Of a stretch of 6,790 nt of DNA, positions 1 through 5,608 are shown piece after piece. This DNA comes from Deltaproteobacteria bacterium. GTDB lineage: Bacteria; Desulfobacterota_B; Binatia; UBA9968. The position numbers and the translations under genes were made by a program. The notes under the pieces are model-generated. The model did not search any database. It saw only the letters and a program-made list of their open reading frames with translations, and was not told the DNA's origin. How positions within the stretch are numbered: the stretch's first letter is position 1; every line of letters begins with the position of its first letter. The stretch lies in contig JAPUHZ010000264.1 in assembly GCA_027297485.1 (NCBI GenBank), forward strand, positions 1 through 6,790, given 5' to 3'.

Positions 1-184
1 CATCGGTACGATCCTCGACCAGGAAGGGGTTGCTATCCGAGCAGGTCATCATTGCGCTATGCCGGTGATGCAGCGGTTCGGAGTGCCGGCTACGGCCAGG
101 GCCTCATTTTCTCTCTATAATACAAAAGAGGATATCGATGCCCTTGTCAGAGCCACTCATGAAGTTATTCGGGTGTTTCGTTAA
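1..184 (+). CDS. sufS: Cysteine desulfurase SufS, C-terminal end (partial)
   Basis: Only the last 60 codons are present; the gene starts outside the window. The first complete codon is at 2 and the stop is TAA at 182-184. The tail has the group II (SufS/CsdA) active-site motif RAGHHCAMP, with the catalytic Cys codon at 53-55, followed by [15 protein letters not shown] and an EDIDALV helix, as in SufS C-termini. By family knowledge this PLP enzyme converts cysteine to alanine and holds the sulfur as a persulfide on that Cys, for transfer to SufU or SufE in the cytosol. The stop overlaps the sufU start by one base (TAATG), so the two are probably translationally coupled and made in matched amounts. 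The PLP-binding lysine lies upstream and cannot be checked. Confidence 0.95.
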   Translation, partial: IGTILDQEGVAIRAGHHCAMPVMQRFGVPATARASFSLYNTKEDIDALVRATHEVIRVFR

Positions 185-636
185 TGTCGGATTTAAGCGA
201 ACTCTATCAGCAGGTCATACTCGACCACAATAAGAGCCCGCGCAACTTTCACAAGCTGGAGGACGCGACTCGAAGGGCCGAAGGCTATAATCCTCTTTGC
301 GGCGATCGGGTCACTGTTTACGTCAAGCTGGAGGACGACGTGATCAAGGAGATCAGCTTTCAAGGCTCGGGCTGCGCGATCTCCAAGGCGTCGGCTTCGA
401 TCATGACTTTGAGCTTGAAGGGTAAGACAATGGCCGAGGCGGAACTTCTTTTCGACAACGTTCATAAGATGCTTACAGGAGAACAGGATCCGAAGGTCGA
501 TTCCCAGGAACTTGGAAAAGTAGCGGTCCTTTCAGGTGTATGTAAATTTCCCGCTCGGGTGAAATGTGCGAGCCTGTCATGGCACACGTTTAATGCTGCA
601 CTCAAGGGAGAGGGGGAAACGGCGTCGACGGAGTAA
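184..636 (+). CDS. sufU: SufU-type Fe-S assembly / sulfur-transfer protein
   Basis: A 150-residue IscU-fold protein. The three metal-binding cysteines and the aspartate are in place: C39-G-D41 in NPLCGD, C64 in GSGCAIS and C128 in VKCASLSWHT. The insert between the second and third Cys, about 18-21 residues longer than in IscU, is the mark of SufU, and the length matches Bacillus SufU. By family knowledge, SufU binds zinc through these residues and takes the persulfide from SufS by ligand swapping, passing it to the SufBCD scaffold; a scaffold role has also been proposed. The position directly after sufS agrees. An additional cysteine, C120 in GVCKFP, sits where relatives usually have Arg, His or similar. 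The ATG overlaps the sufS stop, so translation probably depends on coupling. Confidence 0.95.
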   Translation: MSDLSELYQQVILDHNKSPRNFHKLEDATRRAEGYNPLCGDRVTVYVKLEDDVIKEISFQGSGCAISKASASIMTLSLKGKTMAEAELLFDNVHKMLTGEQDPKVDSQELGKVAVLSGVCKFPARVKCASLSWHTFNAALKGEGETASTE

Positions 637-674
637 GTAATCAGACCCGAAGCGAGAGAGAAGGAGATCAAATT

Positions 675-1232
675 ATGAAAGGCAACGGACCGATAACACT
701 GACCCGGGATTGTGAAGCGGTCATGGTTCCGAACGGTGACAAACTCAGCCTTTCCGCGGGCAGCCAAGTATGGATCACCCAGTCCTTGGGTGGCAGTTAC
801 ACCGTGATGACGGACCGAGGTTCTATGGCCCGTATCGCAAGTAAAGATGCCGATGCCCTAGGATTACAGACCGATGCCGCCTTACGATCCGAAAGCTCCG
901 CTGCGGCCAAAGGACCTCAGGAAGTTGAGAAAATTGTCTGGGATGAACTCAAGACCTGTTTCGATCCCGAGATTCCCGTCAATATCGTTGACCTCGGCCT
1001 CGTCTATCATTGTCAGGTTACTCCTCTCGCAACGGGTGGAAACAGGGCGGAGGTCAAATTTACGTTGACGGCTCGAGGCTGTGGCATGGGCGAGGTGCTG
1101 AAATCGGAGATGCAAAATAGAATTATTGGCTTGCCTGGAATCAAGGAGGTTGAGATCGAGCTGGTCTGGGATCCCCCTTGGGATCAGAGCAGGATATCCC
1201 GAGAGGCGAAGGTCCAGCTTGGGATGGTGTGA
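675..1232 (+). CDS. sufT: Long SufT, Fe-S maturation protein with DUF59/MIP18 domain
   Basis: 185 residues in two parts. The N-terminal region (about 1-65) is a small beta-rich domain starting with a TRDCEAVMVPNGD stretch that is characteristic of the long SufT family. A linker of about 20 residues rich in Ala and Ser leads to a DUF59/MIP18 domain (about 85-185) with DPEIPVNIVDLGLVY at 97-111, a conserved Cys136 in TARGCGMG, and WDPPW near the end. Family knowledge links SufT/MIP18 proteins to maturation of Fe-S proteins, probably delivering clusters to client enzymes rather than building them. A good Shine-Dalgarno AAGGAG at 661-666 lies 8 nt before the ATG, and the gene starts 38 nt after sufU, in the same transcript by inference. 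The C-terminal half is paralogous to the next gene. Confidence 0.9.
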   Translation: MKGNGPITLTRDCEAVMVPNGDKLSLSAGSQVWITQSLGGSYTVMTDRGSMARIASKDADALGLQTDAALRSESSAAAKGPQEVEKIVWDELKTCFDPEIPVNIVDLGLVYHCQVTPLATGGNRAEVKFTLTARGCGMGEVLKSEMQNRIIGLPGIKEVEIELVWDPPWDQSRISREAKVQLGMV

Positions 1233-1259
1233 CGGCACTAATCACTGAAAGGAAGACGT

Positions 1260-1580
1260 ATGGAGACCCTAAATGCCCTTGTTATCGAGGCAGAGGTTGC
1301 TGATGCTCTGCGCACCTGTTTTGACCCGGAGATCCCAGTCAATATCTACGAACTGGGACTGATTTACGAGATCAAGGTGGACCCTTCAGGTGCGGTCGGA
1401 ATCAAGATGACCCTCACCTCGCCCAATTGTCCGGCAGCGCAATCATTGCCGGCGGAAGTGCAAGCTAAGGCAAAGGGCGTTCCTGGCGTAACAGACGCCA
1501 CGGTCGACGTCGTTTGGGATCCCCCCTGGGAGCCGTCCAAGATGTCCGAGGCGGCAAAGCTTCAGCTTGGCATGGAGTAA
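1260..1580 (+). CDS. Short SufT-like / MIP18 (DUF59) protein
   Basis: A 106-residue single-domain DUF59/MIP18 protein of the SUF-associated type, close in size to the short SufT described in staphylococci. Visible motifs are DPEIPVNIYELGLIY (22-36), TLTSPNCPAA with the conserved Cys57, and VWDPPW near the C-terminus. By family knowledge these proteins help transfer Fe-S clusters to apo-targets; here the role is inferred from the family and from sufS, sufU and long sufT upstream. AAAGGAAG at 1248-1255 is the ribosome binding site, and the gap to the previous gene is only 27 nt, so it belongs to the same operon. It shares CFDPEIPVNI, VWDPPW and a QLGM ending with the C-terminal half of the previous protein, which points to an old tandem duplication with later loss or gain of the N-terminal domain. 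Confidence 0.88.
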   Translation: METLNALVIEAEVADALRTCFDPEIPVNIYELGLIYEIKVDPSGAVGIKMTLTSPNCPAAQSLPAEVQAKAKGVPGVTDATVDVVWDPPWEPSKMSEAAKLQLGME

Positions 1581-1718
1581 CGTCCTCCTCTTTTCGTGGT
1601 TTACAGCTAAGACAGCGGCTGAATACGAGTAGGAGGAAAAATTTTACGCGGATATTTGTGAAGTCGAACTTAAAATGTGAGGAGTTATCCCTTAGGGCAA
1701 GGACGGACAAAGAAAGAC
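1581..1718 (+). promoter_or_regulatory. Leader upstream of the sigma factor gene, with orphan Shine-Dalgarno
   Basis: This is the only sizeable gap in the left block. It contains a strong AGGAGG at 1631-1636 that is not followed at normal spacing by a standard start codon, and TCCTCCT at 1583-1589 that could pair with AGGAGGA at 1631-1637. TAAAAT at 1671-1676 matches a -10 box at five of six positions, but no convincing -35 hexamer lies 16-18 nt upstream, so a promoter here is only possible. No terminator (GC-rich hairpin plus T-run) is seen, so read-through from the suf genes into the sigma gene is also possible. Confidence 0.3.
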
Positions 1719-3278
1719 ATGAAAAGAGCATTTAAACATGAAGAGACCACCGATAGGGTTTCCGAAGATGTTTTGCCGGGTGATGTGAATCAGCTTCATG
1801 ATATGGCAATCGATGAGATGGAGGATCAGCAGGATCTCTTGGCGACGGAGGAGCTCGTTCATGAGGGTGAGGAGGAAGAGGCTGAGGTTGAGAAAGAGGA
1901 GATAGCGAAGAGCAGTGATCCGGTTGCATTGTATCTTCGAGAAATCGGCTCTGTTCCTCTATTGACTCGGGAGGATGAGGTGGAGCTAGCCAAACAGATG
2001 GAAGAAGGAGAGTCTCAGGTTTTAGAAGCAGTCCTCTCATCTCCTATCGCTTTGCGCTATATCGTTGAGCTAGGCGAGAAGGTTGAAAGAGGTGAATTGA
2101 ACGTGTGCGATATCCTTAGGGATACGGAAGTGGATGAAGAGTCGCTTAAGGAGGGCGTTCACCAGAAACGGTTTCTAAAAGGGATCGCGAAACTCCGCCG
2201 TTTGGGTCCGAATCTTGATGCGATGCACCGAGAGCTAAAAAAGAAAAGGCTATCAAGACAAAGTCGAGTTCGGCTGGAAAAAGATCTTTCAAGGAGAAAG
2301 GGGCAAATCCTCCAGGCACTGAATGATCTCCGGCTTTCAAAGTCTCATATCGAGGAAATGGCCGAGAAGCTCAAGAGATCTTATGCCCGCTTGGTCGAGT
2401 GTAAACAGAAAATTCAGGTCACTCGGAAGAGGAAAGAGCACGAAAGGATCCTTTCCGAGATTTTGGGAATCGAAAAAGAGACGGAGATGGCGGCCCACGA
2501 ACTCAAGCAACGGGTGCAGTCCGTCATCGAGGGAGATCTCAAGGCGGCCCGGGCCAAAAAGATACTAACAGAAGCCAATCTGCGTCTGGTTGTCAATATT
2601 GTGAAAAAGTACACGAATCGCGGCCTTCAGTTTTTAGACCTTGTCCAGGACGGAAACATGGGCCTGATGAAGGCCGTGGGGAAATTCGACTATCGGCGTG
2701 GATTTAGATTCTCCACTTATGCGAGTTGGTGGATTCGCCAGTCCATCACGCGGGAGATTCACAATTCAGCGCGTACGATCCGTATCCCTGTCCACGTGAT
2801 TGAGGACAGGAACAAATTGAGCCGCGCATCTCGGTATCTTCTTGATAAACTGAAGCGGGAACCTCTCCCCGAGGAGATCGCGGCCGAGATGGACCTGCCC
2901 TTGGAAAAGGTCCAGAAGATTATCAGAATCGTAGGGGAGCCCGCCTCTCTTGAGGCCCCTATTGGAGATGAGGGAGAAAGCTGCCTCACCGATTTTGCTG
3001 AGGACAGGCATATCCCCAAGCCCGCGGAGGCAGCCGTCCAGACAGACCTCCGGGCGCGCATACAGAAAGTCCTCGCCACCTTACCGCCGAGGCAGGAAAA
3101 GGTGGTTCGTTTGCGTTTTGGGATAGGTGAGCCCCGCGATTATACATTGAAGGAGTTGGGAGAGAAATTTTTTATAAGCCGTGAGCGGGTGCGTCAAATT
3201 GAGGCAACGGTCCTTAGAAAACTGCGCTCTTCAAATCGATGGAGACGTTTTGGGGAATCGGATAAAAAGGAGGCTTGA
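1719..3278 (+). CDS. RpoD-like sigma-70 family factor (group 1/2)
   Basis: 519 residues from the ATG at 1719. Residues 1-64 are very acidic (EEEEAEVEKEE) with no clear region 1.1. Region 1.2 starts near 67 (DPVALYLREIG) and a charged, helical non-conserved region fills about 100-278. Region 2 runs from 279, with GLQFLDLVQDGNMGLMKAV, then FSTYASWWIRQSITR at 331-345; Q341 and T344 match E. coli Q437/T440, which read the -10 element. Region 3.2 begins at 410 (SLEAPIGDEGES). Region 4.2 is at 475-505, with RERVRQ matching the -35-reading residues. It should direct RNA polymerase to sigma-70-type promoters. Unusual: IHNSARTIRIP and VIEDRNKL replace the near-universal ADQARTIRIP and ETINKL, so it could be a secondary factor rather than the housekeeping one. 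The start is uncertain: an in-frame GTG at 1677 would add 14 residues but has no ribosome binding site, and the ATG has only a weak AAAGAAAG. Confidence 0.9.
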   Translation: MKRAFKHEETTDRVSEDVLPGDVNQLHDMAIDEMEDQQDLLATEELVHEGEEEEAEVEKEEIAKSSDPVALYLREIGSVPLLTREDEVELAKQMEEGESQVLEAVLSSPIALRYIVELGEKVERGELNVCDILRDTEVDEESLKEGVHQKRFLKGIAKLRRLGPNLDAMHRELKKKRLSRQSRVRLEKDLSRRKGQILQALNDLRLSKSHIEEMAEKLKRSYARLVECKQKIQVTRKRKEHERILSEILGIEKETEMAAHELKQRVQSVIEGDLKAARAKKILTEANLRLVVNIVKKYTNRGLQFLDLVQDGNMGLMKAVGKFDYRRGFRFSTYASWWIRQSITREIHNSARTIRIPVHVIEDRNKLSRASRYLLDKLKREPLPEEIAAEMDLPLEKVQKIIRIVGEPASLEAPIGDEGESCLTDFAEDRHIPKPAEAAVQTDLRARIQKVLATLPPRQEKVVRLRFGIGEPRDYTLKELGEKFFISRERVRQIEATVLRKLRSSNRWRRFGESDKKEA

Positions 3279-3283
3279 AACTG
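3264..3283 (+). promoter_or_regulatory. Strong Shine-Dalgarno deciding the glutaredoxin start (TTG or CTG)
   Basis: AAGGAGG at 3267-3273 lies inside the last sigma codons. The TTG at 3275 overlaps the sigma stop but is only 1 nt from it, too close for usual initiation. The in-frame CTG at 3281 lies 7 nt away, the ideal spacing, but CTG is a rare start codon. No ATG or GTG is available in frame before the conserved domain begins. Confidence 0.6.
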
Positions 3284-3604
3284 GCAGACAATATCCTGAC
3301 CAAAATCGGTGAGCAAGTGAAGAAAAGCGCCGTGATTGTTTACATGAAGGGGAACCAGGATTCTCCCCAATGTGGTTTCTCGGCTCACACGGTGGAGATC
3401 CTACGGTCTTACGGTTATTCGTTCGAGAGCGTGGACGTGTTAGCCGATCCGGCCATTCGAGAGGGGATTAAGCAATATTCTAACTGGCCTAACATTCCGC
3501 AGGTTTTTATTAACGGCAAATTTATCGGCGGCTGTGACATCCTCCATGAACTGCACGACCGGGGGGAACTTACCCCGCTGCTCAAAGCGGCCTGCGAAAA
3601 ATAG
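3275..3604 (+). CDS. grxD: CGFS monothiol glutaredoxin (Grx4/GrxD type)
   Basis: A 109-residue single-domain thioredoxin fold of typical Grx4 length. Seen in order are IVYMKG (21-26, Lys25 for glutathione), the CGFS active site at 33-36, WPNIPQVFINGKFIGGCD at 71-88 with the cis-Pro at 75 and the glutathione-binding GGCD, and a RGEL helix near the end. By family knowledge, CGFS glutaredoxins do little disulfide reduction; as dimers they hold a glutathione-ligated [2Fe-2S] cluster and pass it to acceptors or work with BolA proteins in iron sensing. That fits the SUF and SufT genes upstream. It overlaps the sigma gene stop in TTGA, so the two are translationally linked. The start is TTG at 3275 or, on spacing, CTG at 3281; the conserved domain is unaffected. 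Confidence 0.93.
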   Translation: MKLADNILTKIGEQVKKSAVIVYMKGNQDSPQCGFSAHTVEILRSYGYSFESVDVLADPAIREGIKQYSNWPNIPQVFINGKFIGGCDILHELHDRGELTPLLKAACEK

Positions 3605-3670
3605 CCTTGCCCACCGAGTACTGACATCCGCAGCAACATTCCCCTTGAGCACGCTTTGGCAACCAGGCTA
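3602..3670 (+). terminator. Weak long-range hairpin after the glutaredoxin gene
   Basis: TAGCC at 3602-3606 can pair with GGCTA at 3666-3670, and TTGCC at 3607-3611 with GGCAA at 3658-3662, leaving a CCA bulge and a 46-nt loop. There is no T-run after it. It could mark the end of the Fe-S transcript, but it is not a classical intrinsic terminator and may be chance. Confidence 0.2.
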
Positions 3671-3701
3671 AGAACTTCTCTCGTATTTACAGTGAGCTAG
3701 A

Positions 3702-3752
3702 AGGAGAATCTCAATAGTTACTTGAGTTACTGTATTGCTCAGAGACTCTCCT
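3702..3752 (+). promoter_or_regulatory. Imperfect stem-loop in the leader of the SagB-like gene
   Basis: AGGAGAATCTC at 3702-3712 pairs with GAGACTCTCCT at 3742-3752: 11 positions with one A/C mismatch. AATA (3713-3716) can pair further with TATT (3733-3736) above a one-sided bulge. The loop holds the direct repeat AGTTACT-TG-AGTTACT. It lies about 90 nt before the next start codon. No T-run follows, so it is more likely a 5'-UTR structure or an operator than a terminator. Confidence 0.35.
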
Positions 3753-3759
3753 CATCCTC

Positions 3760-3771
3760 TCCCTATAGGGA
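3760..3771. repeat. Perfect 12-bp palindrome TCCCTATAGGGA
   Basis: A perfect dyad located 72 nt before the SagB-like start codon. Its position suits a dimeric repressor operator, but no second copy is seen in the window and no cognate regulator is known. No confident -35/-10 pair was found around it. Confidence 0.3.
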
Positions 3772-3843
3772 AATTCTTGGTAGTGGTTTTGGAGGGGTTA
3801 GTAGAGCCTTGAGATTGGCTCGTTTTGCTAAGAGGAGAGGAGC

Positions 3844-5415
3844 ATGTTCATGAAGAACTGTGACCTTCAGGCCGCATGGGCTTACCATAATGGAACCAAG
3901 CACTCCTACGAGAGCATCCGCACGAACCCGCACTACCTGGACTGGGAAACCCGGCCGATTCCCTTCAAAATCTATTCCAAGCTAGAGCCTATTCCTCTAC
4001 CGCAACACCTCTCGTCTTCGGGACTAGCTGCGCTTTCGGCGATTTCGTCCACGAGTGCCCATCCAGACGGTCACCTCGTTCTCAAGAGTGAAACACTCGC
4101 GGAAATCCTCTTTCTATCCGCCGGCATCACCAAACGCAGGCGCCATCCTGGAGGGGAGATCTTATATCGGGCGGCGGCCTGCACTGGGGCGCTCTATCAC
4201 ATTGATTTGTACCTTGTCTGCAGCGACCTGCCGGGTTTGGTTGCAGGCGTGTATCACTTTGGGCCCCATGACTTTGCCCTGAGGAGGCTGCGTATGGGAG
4301 ATCATCGGGCTATTCTCGCCCGTGCGACTGGGGGTGAATCTCCAGTCGTCAGCGCACCCGCCATTGTCATCTGCGCCTCAACTTACTGGCGCAATGCCTG
4401 GAAATACCAGGCCAGGGCTTATCGGCACTGTTACTGGGACAACGGCACAATTTTGGCTAACCTGTTAGCGGCTGCAGCCAGCCGTAACGTGGCGGCGCGG
4501 GTCATTGTCGGCTTCAAAGATACCGAGGTGTGCCAGCTACTGGGCCTCGACACCAAACGGGAGGGAGCGCTCACCCTTGTTCCGCTGGGAGATGCCCCGG
4601 CTATGGGGCCTGGAGCCTCTCCGGAGGTTAAGCCGCTTACACTCGAGACCGTGCCGCTTTCAAAAAGAGAGGTTGATTATCCAGCGATCCGGGACATGCA
4701 TGAGGCTTCGTCTTTGGAGAGCGAGGAGGAGGTAGCAGCCTGGCGCGGGCAACCTCCGGCTGCCAGCTTGTCTGAGCCTAAAGGTTCGACCTTGAAGGCC
4801 AGCTCAAAAGGACATCTCTTCCCGCTTCGGCCACTAGGCGACCATGAAATCCCTCGGGATACGATTGAGGAGGTCATCCTACGGCGTGGCTCCACCCGCC
4901 AGTTCTCCCACGATTCGATCACCTTTACCCAGCTCTCCACTATGCTTGACCGAGCAACTCGTGGGATCGCGGCAGATTTCCTCGATCCTGGGGCTGCGCC
5001 ACTTAACGACCTCTACCTGATTATCCACGCAGTTGACGATCTGCCGGCCGGTGCCTACGTGTTTCATCGGGACAGGCTAGCGCTTGAGCTGCTTACGGAA
5101 GGACATTTTCGGCGAGAGGCAGAGCACCTTGGACTGGGACAGGATATTCCTGCTGATGCCAGCGTTGATGTTTTTTTCCTAGCGGATCTGAACCCTATTC
5201 TGGAGCGGTTCGGCAATCGGGGCTATCGCGCAGCCCAGCTCGAGGCCAGCATTACTGGCGGCAAGCTTTACCTTTTGGCCTATGCCCTGCGCCTCGGGGC
5301 TTCAGGACTTACTTTTTTCGATGACGATGTGACGGAGTTTTTCTCGCCCCACGCAGCAGGGAAGAACGTCATGTTTCTGATCGCCTTGGGTAAATCCACA
5401 AGGCGGAGTAGATAG
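3844..5415 (+). CDS. SagB/thiazole-oxidase-type protein with two nitroreductase domains
   Basis: 523 residues. The N-terminus (AWAYHNGTKHSYESIRTNPHYLDW) is the usual lead-in of tandem SagB-type dehydrogenases. Domain 1 (about 60-255) includes AGITKRRRHPGG at 93-104 and YRHCYWDNGTILANLLAAA from 193. Domain 2 (about 335-520) carries the FMN-binding RRGSTRQF at 347-354 and the FFDDDVTEFF motif at 491-500. By family knowledge, SagB-type enzymes are FMN-dependent and oxidise azolines to azoles in peptide natural products, but many stand-alone tandem forms have no known substrate. No signal peptide or membrane segment is seen, so it should be cytosolic. No YcaO or precursor gene is adjacent, so azole formation is not supported. 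Two overlapping AGGAG boxes (3833-3837 and 3838-3842) suit ATG 3844 or ATG 3850; the first is chosen. Confidence 0.88.
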   Translation: MFMKNCDLQAAWAYHNGTKHSYESIRTNPHYLDWETRPIPFKIYSKLEPIPLPQHLSSSGLAALSAISSTSAHPDGHLVLKSETLAEILFLSAGITKRRRHPGGEILYRAAACTGALYHIDLYLVCSDLPGLVAGVYHFGPHDFALRRLRMGDHRAILARATGGESPVVSAPAIVICASTYWRNAWKYQARAYRHCYWDNGTILANLLAAAASRNVAARVIVGFKDTEVCQLLGLDTKREGALTLVPLGDAPAMGPGASPEVKPLTLETVPLSKREVDYPAIRDMHEASSLESEEEVAAWRGQPPAASLSEPKGSTLKASSKGHLFPLRPLGDHEIPRDTIEEVILRRGSTRQFSHDSITFTQLSTMLDRATRGIAADFLDPGAAPLNDLYLIIHAVDDLPAGAYVFHRDRLALELLTEGHFRREAEHLGLGQDIPADASVDVFFLADLNPILERFGNRGYRAAQLEASITGGKLYLLAYALRLGASGLTFFDDDVTEFFSPHAAGKNVMFLIALGKSTRRSR

Positions 5416-5447
5416 ATGAATTAAATCAATAAAATGAAGCCTGCCAC

Positions 5448-5463
5448 GAATTTCCGAATTTCC
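5448..5463. repeat. Tandem 8-bp repeat GAATTTCC x2
   Basis: Two perfect head-to-tail copies of GAATTTCC in the convergent intergenic space, 32 nt after the SagB-like stop. Function unknown; possibly chance. Confidence 0.3.
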
Positions 5464-5470
5464 TCTCCAG

Positions 5471-5490
5471 AAGATCCAAATTTGGGTCTT
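5471..5490. terminator. Near-perfect palindrome between convergent genes
   Basis: AAGATCC at 5471-5477 faces GGGTCTT at 5484-5490 around AAATTT, forming a short hairpin with one G-T wobble. It sits between two genes that end toward each other (stop at 5415 on +, stop at 5609 on -), where a two-way terminator would be expected. Neither strand shows a T-run after the stem, so intrinsic termination is only a weak proposal. The rest of the 193-nt gap shows nothing recognisable. Confidence 0.3.
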
Positions 5491-5608
5491 ATGGTAGAGC
5501 CTTCAGATAAACGGCTGATCACCTTCCAGCTGTTAGCATGACTGGTTAAGGCGCAATTTTAAACGGGAAGAGGTGCACTCCGAGGGTCTCCACATGGCCT
5601 CCTACAGG

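Noticed and set aside
1600..1626. TTTACA at 1600-1605 as a -35 box for the sigma gene
   Set aside because: At 16-18 nt spacing the downstream hexamers fit the -10 consensus poorly, so it is not called as a promoter.
1514..1735. 73-aa open frame reading through the end of the short SufT gene and the sigma leader
   Set aside because: Its first part overlaps the well-supported SufT-like gene in another frame, it has no ribosome binding site at its start, and the product matches nothing recognisable. A shorter GTG start at 1658 lies 22 nt from AGGAGG, too far.
2759..3079. Long minus-strand open frames across the sigma gene
   Set aside because: They are mirror frames of the strongly conserved sigma regions 2 to 4 and have no independent support.
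3686..3716. TTTACA at 3686-3691 as a -35 box for the SagB-like gene
   Set aside because: The best -10 candidates at 17-19 nt spacing match at only about three positions, too weak to annotate.
3722..3853. Possible small Ser/Cys-containing peptide (TTG start, 43 codons) ahead of the SagB-like gene, considered as a RiPP precursor
   Set aside because: The only start is a TTG with the nearest AAGGAG 15 nt away, the frame runs over the palindrome and stem-loop arm, it stops inside the SagB-like gene, and there is no YcaO partner. A frame of this length is expected by chance.
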